Of a stretch of DNA of 64,000 nt, positions 1 to 8,719 are shown piece after piece. This DNA comes from Phylloscopus collybita (taxonomy: Eukaryota; Chordata; Aves; Passeriformes; Phylloscopidae). The stretch spans positions 372,001 through 436,000 of the forward strand of contig JAJNNQ010000006.1 in NCBI GenBank assembly GCA_027886175.1, in the 5' to 3' direction. The first letter of the stretch is position 1. Every line of letters begins with the position of its first letter. The notes under the pieces were generated by a model that had not been told where the DNA came from, ran no database searches, and worked only from the letters and a program-made list of their open reading frames with translations. The translations under genes and the position numbers were made by a program.

Positions 1-41
1 TGTTTTGGGTCATATCTCCTTTCCAGAGGGGTTGTTAGACT
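1..41 (+). repeat. Partial satellite monomer at the left edge
   Basis: These 41 bases match the last 41 bases of a full monomer, from TGTTTTGGGTCATATCTCC to the TTAGACT that closes the unit. The array therefore continues to the left of the window. Confidence 0.95.
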
Positions 42-55
42 TTGTTCTCTGATTT

Positions 56-117
56 CAAGATTTCGTTCCCTTTCCTGAAAGGAAGACTTTCCTTTCAGGA
101 AAGGGAACGAAATCTTG
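56..117. repeat. 62-bp palindrome in every monomer (29-bp arms, 4-nt spacer)
   Basis: The left arm 56-84 runs from CAAGATTTCG to CTGAAAGGAA, and the right arm 89-117 is its exact reverse complement. The spacer is GACT (85-88). Each arm also contains a smaller hairpin: CCTTTC-CT-GAAAGG at 69-82 and CCTTTC-AG-GAAAGG at 91-104. The element recurs 14 to 75 bases after every monomer start, about 155 times. The whole stem could extrude as a cruciform in supercoiled DNA or fold as an RNA hairpin. Arm changes seen are not compensated: G to A at 2589, 6720, 24888, 27366 and 29019 (right arm), C to T at 35988 and A to C at 49192 (left arm). That argues for homogenisation rather than strict selection on pairing. 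Function unknown. Confidence 0.95.
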
Positions 118-122
118 CGATT

Positions 123-136
123 TTAATGACCATTAA
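123..136. repeat. Small dyad TTAATG-NN-CATTAA next to the palindrome
   Basis: Six-base arms with a two-base spacer (AC here, AG in the other copies) lie six bases after the large palindrome. The dyad recurs in almost every monomer. The copy starting at 12850 has T to A at 12932, changing GATTTTAATG to GATTTAAATG and breaking one pair. It could be a protein-binding dyad or chance symmetry; nothing here separates these. Confidence 0.6.
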
Positions 137-210
137 TTGGGCAAGCTTCCGTCCATTTCCCTGCACTTCTGGCCACCCCATTCACTTTTATGGTTTTCGC
201 TTGCTTTGGT

Positions 211-235
211 CATTTTTGCAGGGGTTTTTTTTCCC
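211..235 (+). repeat. Hypervariable T/G tract (main length-variable site)
   Basis: This is the most variable part of the monomer and the main source of 412-414 bp lengths. Recurrent alleles after GGTCATTTT are: TGCAGGGG plus T8 (here); TCCATGTTTTGTTTTT (e.g. 632-647); TCCATG plus T9 or T10 (e.g. 3939, 1458); TCCAGGGG plus T8 or T9 (e.g. 1047, 3523); TCCAGGGGTTTGTTTT (e.g. 8482); TCCATGG plus a T run (e.g. 12199); ACCATG plus a T run (14 copies, all right of 40 kb). Homopolymer slippage plus spread of sequence types would explain it. The allele at each position is the most useful marker for tracing duplicated blocks. Confidence 0.85.
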
Positions 236-304
236 TTTCATTTCTTAGACATCTTCTCCTATCTCTTGTTTTGCATGGCTTCCCTTCTTTTAGGATTTAA
301 ATTG

Positions 305-321
305 GAGTCATTTTTGGTCAG
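305..321 (+). repeat. Diagnostic haplotype segment (three linked sites)
   Basis: Two main haplotypes alternate through the array: GAGTCATTTTTGGTCAG (A, G, C at 310, 317, 319) and GAGTCTTTTTTGCTAAG (T, C, A). A few copies carry mixed combinations: A with C..A in the monomers starting 19866, 23994 and 26472, and T with G..C in those starting 18216, 20279 and 53302. These are candidate recombination or conversion products. Confidence 0.8.
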
Positions 322-356
322 TCTTGGCCTTTTTCAGTGGCCCTCAGTTCATCTCC

Positions 357-563
357 GTCTCTTTGGTGGGAATCACTCCATTTCCAAATTTTCTCGGTTT
401 TTTTCGCTTGCGCTGTTTTGGGTCATATCTCCTTTCCAGAGGGGTTGTTAGACTTTGTTCTCTGATTTCAAGATTTCGTTCCCTTTCCTGAAAGGAAGAC
501 TTTCCTTTCAGGAAAGGGAACGAAATCTTGCGATTTTAATGAGCATTAATTGGGCAAGCTTCC
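357..563 (+). repeat. Half-monomer B of an ancient ~206-bp dimer
   Basis: Counterpart of 151-356, running across the chosen monomer boundary. It carries the palindrome (469-530 in this copy) where half A has GGCTTCCCTTCTTTTAGGA; the left arm's TTCCCTTTCCTGAAAGGA is faintly similar to that stretch. This suggests, without proving it, that the left arm is ancestral sequence and the right arm an inverted copy that replaced the neighbouring bases. Confidence 0.55.
398..404 (+). repeat. T7 tract before CGCTTGCGC
   Basis: Seven T follow CTCGG in most copies. Eight T occur in the monomers starting 8306, 13263, 43805 and 51649. CTCGT8 (G to T) occurs in those starting 12023, 19454, 23582 and 26060. 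CTCGATTT occurs in those starting 42565, 44632, 50823 and 53302. CTTGG occurs in those starting 4175, 11198 and 16154. CTCGGGT6 occurs once, at 63154-63163. Confidence 0.8.
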
Positions 564-1280
564 GTCCATTTCCCTGCACTTCTGGCCACCCCATTCACTT
601 TTATGGTTTTCGCTTGCTTTGGTCATTTTTCCATGTTTTGTTTTTCCCTTTCATTTCTTAGACATCTTCTCCTATCTCTTGTTTTGCATGGCTTCCCTTC
701 TTTTAGGATTTAAATTGGAGTCTTTTTTGCTAAGTCTTGGCCATTTTCAGTGGCCCTCAGTTCATCTCCGTCTCTTTGGTGGGAATCACTCCATTTCCAA
801 ATTTTCTCGGTTTTTTTCGCTTGCGCTGTTTTGGGTTATATCTCCTTTCCAGAGGGGTTGTTAGACTTTGTTCTCTGATTTCAAGATTTCGTTCCCTTTC
901 CTGAAAGGAAGACTTTCCTTTCAGGAAAGGGAACGAAATCTTGCGATTTTAATGAGCATTAATTGGGCAAGCTTCCGTCCATTTCCCTGCACTTCTGGCC
1001 ACCCCATTCACTTTTATGGTTTTCGCTTGCTTTGGTCATTTTTCCAGGGGTTTTTTTTCCCTTTCATTTCTTAGACATCTTCTCCTATCTCTTGTTTTGC
1101 ATGGCTTCCCTTCTTTTAGGATTTAAATTGGAGTCATTTTTGGTCAGTCTTGGCCTTTTTCAGTGGCCCTCAGTTCATCTCCGTCTCTTTGGTGGGAATC
1201 ACTCCATTTCCAAATTTTCTCGGTTTTTTTCGCTTGCGCTGTTTTGGGTTATATCTCCTTTCCAGAGGGGTTGTTAGACT
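455..1280 (+). repeat. Dimer block related to 5000-5825 (offset 4545)
   Basis: The first monomer shares two uncommon variants with the monomer at 5000: GGCCATTTTCAG in place of GGCCTTTTTCAG, and GGTTATAT (837, 5392). The second monomer of each pair also has GGTTATAT (1250, 5795). Confidence 0.65.
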
Positions 1281-1694
1281 TTGTTCTCTGATTTCAAGAT
1301 TTCGTTCCCTTTCCTGAAAGGAAGACTTTCCTTTCAGGAAAGGGAACGAAATCTTGCGATTTTAATGAGCATTAATTGGGCAAGCTTCCGTCCATTTCCC
1401 TGCACTTCTGGCCACCCCATTCACTTTTATGGTTTTCGCTTGCTTTGGTCATTTTTCCATGTTTTTTTTTTTCCCTTTCATTTCTTAGACATCTTCTCCT
1501 ATCTCTTGTTTTGCATGGCTTCCCTTCTTTTAGGATTTAAATTGGAGTCATTTTTGGTCAGTCTTGGCCTTTTTCAGTGGCCCTCAGTTCATCTCCATCT
1601 CTTTGGTGGGAATCACTCCATTTCCAAATTTTCTCGGTTTTTTTCGCTTGCGCTGTTTTGGGTCATATCTCCTTTCCAGAGGGGTTGTTAGACT
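868..1694 (+). repeat. Dimer duplication, copy 1 (827 bp)
   Basis: Two monomers, one with the CCAGGGG tract and one with CCATG plus a long T run. They are nearly identical to 1695-2521. Differences seen are T at 1250 (GGTTATAT) and A at 1597 (CTCCATCT). Confidence 0.8.
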
Positions 1695-2521
1695 TTGTTC
1701 TCTGATTTCAAGATTTCGTTCCCTTTCCTGAAAGGAAGACTTTCCTTTCAGGAAAGGGAACGAAATCTTGCGATTTTAATGAGCATTAATTGGGCAAGCT
1801 TCCGTCCATTTCCCTGCACTTCTGGCCACCCCATTCACTTTTATGGTTTTCGCTTGCTTTGGTCATTTTTCCAGGGGTTTTTTTTCCCTTTCATTTCTTA
1901 GACATCTTCTCCTATCTCTTGTTTTGCATGGCTTCCCTTCTTTTAGGATTTAAATTGGAGTCATTTTTGGTCAGTCTTGGCCTTTTTCAGTGGCCCTCAG
2001 TTCATCTCCGTCTCTTTGGTGGGAATCACTCCATTTCCAAATTTTCTCGGTTTTTTTCGCTTGCGCTGTTTTGGGTCATATCTCCTTTCCAGAGGGGTTG
2101 TTAGACTTTGTTCTCTGATTTCAAGATTTCGTTCCCTTTCCTGAAAGGAAGACTTTCCTTTCAGGAAAGGGAACGAAATCTTGCGATTTTAATGAGCATT
2201 AATTGGGCAAGCTTCCGTCCATTTCCCTGCACTTCTGGCCACCCCATTCACTTTTATGGTTTTCGCTTGCTTTGGTCATTTTTCCATGTTTTTTTTTTTC
2301 CCTTTCATTTCTTAGACATCTTCTCCTATCTCTTGTTTTGCATGGCTTCCCTTCTTTTAGGATTTAAATTGGAGTCATTTTTGGTCAGTCTTGGCCTTTT
2401 TCAGTGGCCCTCAGTTCATCTCCGTCTCTTTGGTGGGAATCACTCCATTTCCAAATTTTCTCGGTTTTTTTCGCTTGCGCTGTTTTGGGTCATATCTCCT
2501 TTCCAGAGGGGTTGTTAGACT
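1695..2521 (+). repeat. Dimer duplication, copy 2 (827 bp)
   Basis: Same pair of monomer types as 868-1694, immediately adjacent. Copy 2 lacks the two private substitutions of copy 1. Confidence 0.8.
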
Positions 2522-4174
2522 TTGTTCTCTGATTTCAAGATTTCGTTCCCTTTCCTGAAAGGAAGACTTTCCTTTCAGGAAAGGGAACAAAATCTTGCGA
2601 TTTTAATGAGCATTAATTGGGCAAGCTTCCGTCCATTTCCCTGCACTTCTGGCCACCCCATTCACTTTTATGGTTTTCGCTTGCTTTGGTCATTTTTCCA
2701 GGGGTTTTTTTTCCCTTTCATTTCTTAGACATCTTCTCCTATCTCTTGTTTTGCATGGCTTCCCTTCTTTTAGGATTTAAATTGGAGTCTTTTTTGCTAA
2801 GTCTTGGCCTTTTTCAGTGGCCCTCAGTTCATCTCCGTCTCTTTGGTGGGAATCACTCCATTTCCAAATTTTCTCGGTTTTTTTCGCTTGCGCTGTTTTG
2901 GGTCATATCTCCTTTCCAGAGGGGTTGTTAGACTTTGTTCTCTGATTTCAAGATTTCGTTCCCTTTCCTGAAAGGAAGACTTTCCTTTCAGGAAAGGGAA
3001 CGAAATCTTGCGATTTTAATGAGCATTAATTGGGCAAGCTTCCGTCCATTTCCCTGCACTTCTGGCCACCCCATTCACTTTTATGGTTTTCGCTTGCTTT
3101 GGTCATTTTTCCATGTTTTGTTTTTCCCTTTCATTTCTTAGACATCTTCTCCTATCTCTTGTTTTGCATGGCTTCCCTTCTTTTAGGATTTAAATTGGAG
3201 TCATTTTTGGTCAGTCTTGGCCTTTTTCAGTGGCCCTCAGTTCATCTCCGTCTCTTTGGTGGGAATCACTCCATTTCCAAATTTTCTCGGTTTTTTTCGC
3301 TTGCGCTGTTTTGGGTCATATCTCCTTTCCAGAGGGGTTGTTAGACTTTGTTCTCTGATTTCAAGATTTCGTTCCCTTTCCTGAAAGGAAGACTTTCCTT
3401 TCAGGAAAGGGAACGAAATCTTGCGATTTTAATGAGCATTAATTGGGCAAGCTTCCGTCCATTTCCCTGCACTTCTGGCCACCCCATTCACTTTTATGGT
3501 TTTCGCTTGCTTTGGTCATTTTTCCAGGGGTTTTTTTTTCCCTTTCATTTCTTAGACATCTTCTCCTATCTCTTGTTTTGCATGGCTTCCCTTCTTTTAG
3601 GATTTAAATTGGAGTCATTTTTGGTCAGTCTTGGCCTTTTTCAGTGGCCCTCAGTTCATCTCCGTCTCTTTGGTGGGAATCACTCCATTTCCAAATTTTC
3701 TCGGTTTTTTTCGCTTGCGCTGTTTTGGGTCATATCTCCTTTCCAGAGGGGTTGTTAGACTTTGTTCTCTGATTTCAAGATTTCGTTCCCTTTCCTGAAA
3801 GGAAGACTTTCCTTTCAGGAAAGGGAACGAAATCTTGCGATTTTAATGAGCATTAATTGGGCAAGCTTCCGTCCATTTCCCTGCACTTCTGGCCACCCCA
3901 TTCACTTTTATGGTTTTCGCTTGCTTTGGTCATTTTTCCATGTTTTTTTTTTCCCTTTCATTTCTTAGACATCTTCTCCTATCTCTTGTTTTGCATGGCT
4001 TCCCTTCTTTTAGGATTTAAATTGGAGTCTTTTTTGCTAAGTCTTGGCCTTTTTCAGTGGCCCTCAGTTCATCTCCGTCTCTTTGGTGGGAATCACTCCA
4101 TTTCCAAATTTTCTCGGTTTTTTTCGCTTGCGCTGTTTTGGGTCATATCTCCTTTCCAGAGGGGTTGTTAGACT
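2108..4174 (+). repeat. Five-monomer block, copy 1 (offset 4131)
   Basis: The monomers at 2108, 2522, 2935, 3348 and 3762 match those at 6239, 6653, 7066, 7479 and 7893 in order, including the GGGAACAAAATC marker (2589, 6720) and the T9 tract after CCAGGGG at 3348 and 7479. The middle monomer differs in its T-tract allele. Confidence 0.7.
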
Positions 4175-4999
4175 TTGTTCTCTGATTTCAAGATTTCGTT
4201 CCCTTTCCTGAAAGGAAGACTTTCCTTTCAGGAAAGGGAACGAAATCTTGCGATTTTAATGAGCATTAATTGGGCAAGCTTCCGTCCATTTCCCTGCACT
4301 TCTGGCCACCCCATTCACTTTTATGGTTTTCGCTTGCTTTGGTCATTTTTCCATGTTTTGTTTTTCCCTTTCATTTCTTAGACATCTTCTCCTATCTCTT
4401 GTTTTGCATGGCTTCCCTTCTTTTAGGATTTAAATTGGAGTCTTTTTTGCTAAGTCTTGGCCTTTTTCAGTGGCCCTCAGTTCATCTCCGTCTCTTTGGT
4501 GGGAATCACTCCATTTCCAAATTTTCTTGGTTTTTTTCGCTTGCGCTGTTTTGGGTCATATCTCCTTTCCAGAGGGGTTGTTAGACTTTGTTCTCTGATT
4601 TCAAGATTTCGTTCCCTTTCCTGAAAGGAAGACTTTCCTTTCAGGAAAGGGAACGAAATCTTGCGATTTTAATGAGCATTAATTGGGCAAGCTTCCGTCC
4701 ATTTCCCTGCACTTCTGGCCACCCCATTCACTTTTATGGTTTTCGCTTGCTTTGGTCATTTTTGCGGGGTTTTTTTTCCCTTTCATTTCTTAGACATCTT
4801 CTCCTATCTCTTGTTTTGCATGGCTTCCCTTCTTTTAGGATTTAAATTGGAGTCATTTTTGGTCAGTCTTGGCCTTTTTCAGTGGCCCTCAGTTCATCTC
4901 CGTCTCTTTGGTGGGAATCACTCCATTTCCAAATTTTCTCGGTTTTTTTCGCTTGCGCTGTTTTGGGTCATATCTCCTTTCCAGAGGGGTTGTTAGACT

Positions 5000-5825
5000 T
5001 TGTTCTCTGATTTCAAGATTTCGTTCCCTTTCCTGAAAGGAAGACTTTCCTTTCAGGAAAGGGAACGAAATCTTGCGATTTTAATGAGCATTAATTGGGC
5101 AAGCTTCCGTCCATTTCCCTGCACTTCTGGCCACCCCATTCACTTTTATGGTTTTCGCTTGCTTTGGTCATTTTTCCATGTTTTGTTTTTCCCTTTCATT
5201 TCTTAGACATCTTCTCCTATCTCTTGTTTTGCATGGCTTCCCTTCTTTTAGGATTTAAATTGGAGTCTTTTTTGCTAAGTCTTGGCCATTTTCAGTGGCC
5301 CTCAGTTCATCTCCGTCTCTTTGGTGGGAATCACTCCATTTCCAAATTTTCTCGGTTTTTTTCGCTTGCGCTGTTTTGGGTTATATCTCCTTTCCAGAGG
5401 GGTTGTTAGACTTTGTTCTCTGATTTCAAGATTTCGTTCCCTTTCCTGAAAGGAAGACTTTCCTTTCAGGAAAGGGAACGAAATCTTGCGATTTTAATGA
5501 GCATTAATTGGGCAAGCTTCCGTCCATTTCCCTGCACTTCTGGCCACCCCATTCACTTTTATGGTTTTCGCTTGCTTTGGTCATTTTTGCAGGGGTTTTT
5601 TTTCCCTTTCATTTCTTAGACATCTTCTCCTATCTCTTGTTTTGCATGGCTTCCCTTCTTTTAGGATTTAAATTGGAGTCATTTTTGGTCAGTCTTGGCC
5701 TTTTTCAGTGGCCCTCAGTTCATCTCCGTCTCTTTGGTGGGAATCACTCCATTTCCAAATTTTCTCGGTTTTTTTCGCTTGCGCTGTTTTGGGTTATATC
5801 TCCTTTCCAGAGGGGTTGTTAGACT
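5000..5825 (+). repeat. Dimer block related to 455-1280
   Basis: Carries the same GGCCATTTT and paired GGTTATAT markers. The second monomer differs in the T tract (TGCAGGGG instead of TCCAGGGG). Confidence 0.65.
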
Positions 5826-6238
5826 TTGTTCTCTGATTTCAAGATTTCGTTCCCTTTCCTGAAAGGAAGACTTTCCTTTCAGGAAAGGGAACGAAATCTT
5901 GCGATTTTAATGAGCATTAATTGGGCAAGCTTCCGTCCATTTCCCTGCACTTCTGGCCACCCCATTCACTTTTATGGTTTTCGCTTGCTTTGGTCATTTT
6001 TGCAGGGGTTTTTTTTCCCTTTCATTTCTTAGACATCTTCTCCTATCTCTTGTTTTGCATGGCTTCCCTTATTTTAGGATTTAAATTGGAGTCATTTTTG
6101 GTCAGTCTTGGCCTTTTTCAGTGGCCCTCAGTTCATCTCCGTCTCTTTGGTGGGAATCACTCCATTTCCAAATTTTCTCGGTTTTTTTCGCTTGCGCTGT
6201 TTTGGGTCATATCTCCTTTCCAGAGGGGTTGTTAGACT

Positions 6239-8305
6239 TTGTTCTCTGATTTCAAGATTTCGTTCCCTTTCCTGAAAGGAAGACTTTCCTTTCAGGAAAG
6301 GGAACGAAATCTTGCGATTTTAATGAGCATTAATTGGGCAAGCTTCCGTCCATTTCCCTGCACTTCTGGCCACCCCATTCACTTTTATGGTTTTCGCTTG
6401 CTTTGGTCATTTTTCCATGTTTTTTTTTTTCCCTTTCATTTCTTAGACATCTTCTCCTATCTCTTGTTTTGCATGGCTTCCCTTCTTTTAGGATTTAAAT
6501 TGGAGTCATTTTTGGTCAGTCTTGGCCTTTTTCAGTGGCCCTCAGTTCATCTCCGTCTCTTTGGTGGGAATCACTCCATTTCCAAATTTTCTCGGTTTTT
6601 TTCGCTTGCGCTGTTTTGGGTCATATCTCCTTTCCAGAGGGGTTGTTAGACTTTGTTCTCTGATTTCAAGATTTCGTTCCCTTTCCTGAAAGGAAGACTT
6701 TCCTTTCAGGAAAGGGAACAAAATCTTGCGATTTTAATGAGCATTAATTGGGCAAGCTTCCGTCCATTTCCCTGCACTTCTGGCCACCCCATTCACTTTT
6801 ATGGTTTTCGCTTGCTTTGGTCATTTTTCCAGGGGTTTTTTTTCCCTTTCATTTCTTAGACATCTTCTCCTATCTCTTGTTTTGCATGGCTTCCCTTCTT
6901 TTAGGATTTAAATTGGAGTCTTTTTTGCTAAGTCTTGGCCTTTTTCAGTGGCCCTCAGTTCATCTCCGTCTCTTTGGTGGGAATCACTCCATTTCCAAAT
7001 TTTCTCGGTTTTTTTCGCTTGCGCTGTTTTGGGTCATATCTCCTTTCCAGAGGGGTTGTTAGACTTTGTTCTCTGATTTCAAGATTTCGTTCCCTTTCCT
7101 GAAAGGAAGACTTTCCTTTCAGGAAAGGGAACGAAATCTTGCGATTTTAATGAGCATTAATTGGGCAAGCTTCCGTCCATTTCCCTGCACTTCTGGCCAC
7201 CCCATTCACTTTTATGGTTTTCGCTTGCTTTGGTCATTTTTGCAGGGGTTTTTTTTCCCTTTCATTTCTTAGACATCTTCTCCTATCTCTTGTTTTGCAT
7301 GGCTTCCCTTCTTTTAGGATTTAAATTGGAGTCATTTTTGGTCAGTCTTGGCCTTTTTCAGTGGCCCTCAGTTCATCTCCGTCTCTTTGGTGGGAATCAC
7401 TCCATTTCCAAATTTTCTCGGTTTTTTTCGCTTGCGCTGTTTTGGGTCATATCTCCTTTCCAGAGGGGTTGTTAGACTTTGTTCTCTGATTTCAAGATTT
7501 CGTTCCCTTTCCTGAAAGGAAGACTTTCCTTTCAGGAAAGGGAACGAAATCTTGCGATTTTAATGAGCATTAATTGGGCAAGCTTCCGTCCATTTCCCTG
7601 CACTTCTGGCCACCCCATTCACTTTTATGGTTTTCGCTTGCTTTGGTCATTTTTCCAGGGGTTTTTTTTTCCCTTTCATTTCTTAGACATCTTCTCCTAT
7701 CTCTTGTTTTGCATGGCTTCCCTTCTTTTAGGATTTAAATTGGAGTCATTTTTGGTCAGTCTTGGCCTTTTTCAGTGGCCCTCAGTTCATCTCCGTCTCT
7801 TTGGTGGGAATCACTCCATTTCCAAATTTTCTCGGTTTTTTTCGCTTGCGCTGTTTTGGGTCATATCTCCTTTCCAGAGGGGTTGTTAGACTTTGTTCTC
7901 TGATTTCAAGATTTCGTTCCCTTTCCTGAAAGGAAGACTTTCCTTTCAGGAAAGGGAACGAAATCTTGCGATTTTAATGAGCATTAATTGGGCAAGCTTC
8001 CGTCCATTTCCCTGCACTTCTGGCCACCCCATTCACTTTTATGGTTTTCGCTTGCTTTGGTCATTTTTCCATGTTTTTTTTTTCCCTTTCATTTCTTAGA
8101 CATCTTCTCCTATCTCTTGTTTTGCACGGCTTCCCTTCTTTTAGGATTTAAATTGGAGTCTTTTTTGCTAAGTCTTGGCCTTTTTCAGTGGCCCTCAGTT
8201 CATCTCCGTCTCTTTGGTGGGAATCACTCCATTTCCAAATTTTCTCGGTTTTTTTCGCTTGCGCTGTTTTGGGTCATATCTCCTTTCCAGAGGGGTTGTT
8301 AGACT
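6239..8305 (+). repeat. Five-monomer block, copy 2
   Basis: Counterpart of 2108-4174 at offset 4131. Compared with the 4545 offset of the preceding dimer block, one monomer fewer separates the copies, consistent with the nested dimer duplication at 868-2521. A private C at 8127 (TTTGCACGG) marks the last monomer. Confidence 0.7.
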
Positions 8306-8719
8306 TTGTTCTCTGATTTCAAGATTTCGTTCCCTTTCCTGAAAGGAAGACTTTCCTTTCAGGAAAGGGAACGAAATCTTGCGATTTTAATGAGCATTAA
8401 TTGGGCAAGCTTCCGTCCATTTCCCTGCACTTCTGGCCACCCCATTCACTTTTATGGTTTTCGCTTGCTTTGGTCATTTTTCCAGGGGTTTGTTTTCCCT
8501 TTCATTTCTTAGACATCTTCTCCTATCTCTTGTTTTGCATGGCTTCCCTTCTTTTAGGATTTAAATTGGAGTCTTTTTTGCTAAGTCTTGGCCTTTTTCA
8601 GTGGCCCTCAGTTCATCTCCGTCTCTTTGGTGGGAATCACTCCATTTCCAAATTTTCTCGGTTTTTTTTCGCTTGCGCTGTTTTGGGTCATATCTCCTTT
8701 CCAGAGGGGTTGTTAGACT

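Larger units (their letters stand above)
151..356 (+). repeat. Half-monomer A of an ancient ~206-bp dimer
   Basis: Landmarks recur in the same order in the next half at offsets near 206: CCGTC at 149-153 and 355-359 (206), CGCTTGC at 198-204 and 405-411 (207), GGTCAT at 208 and 421 (213), GGGG at 221 and 441 (220), TTAGAC at 245 and 448 (203). The segments around them align imperfectly. This half contains the hypervariable T tract and most of the stretch that aligns, poorly, with the palindrome. Confidence 0.6.
42..454 (+). repeat. Reference satellite monomer (413 bp) with element map
   Basis: First complete copy, used as the coordinate frame for all the others: add the difference in monomer start. 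Hand count gives T 174, C 96, G 77, A 66, so 42% G+C and 65% pyrimidine on this strand. Elements in order: 62-bp palindrome 56-117; TTAATG/CATTAA dyad 123-136; HindIII site AAGCTT 143-148, apparently intact in every copy; hypervariable T tract 211-235; DraI site TTTAAA 296-301; linked diagnostic sites 310, 317 and 319; T7 tract 398-404. Nine CpGs occur per monomer, about half the number expected from base composition. This copy has C at 130 (GACCATT), where the other copies have G (GAGCATT). No start codon, signal or domain suggests coding. Confidence 0.95.

Noticed and set aside
56..117. CRISPR array or bacterial repeat-spacer structure
   Set aside because: The repeat is a 413-bp unit with near-identical content between palindromes, not short repeats separated by unique spacers. 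No cas genes are present.
56..117. Rho-independent terminator or transposon inverted termini
   Set aside because: The stem is followed by GCGATTTTAATG, without a proper T run right after a GC-rich stem. The arms lie only 4 nt apart, with no cargo and no target-site duplication.
211..235. Splice acceptor (pyrimidine tract then GCAG or CAG) as evidence of exons
   Set aside because: Such motifs are expected by chance in a strand with 65% pyrimidine. No matching donor or coding exon was seen, and the CAG is lost in many copies.
42..454. CENP-B box (TTCG....A..CGGG)
   Set aside because: TTCGTT occurs in the palindrome arm, but the required A and CGGG do not follow at the right spacing on either strand. 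No strict match was found.
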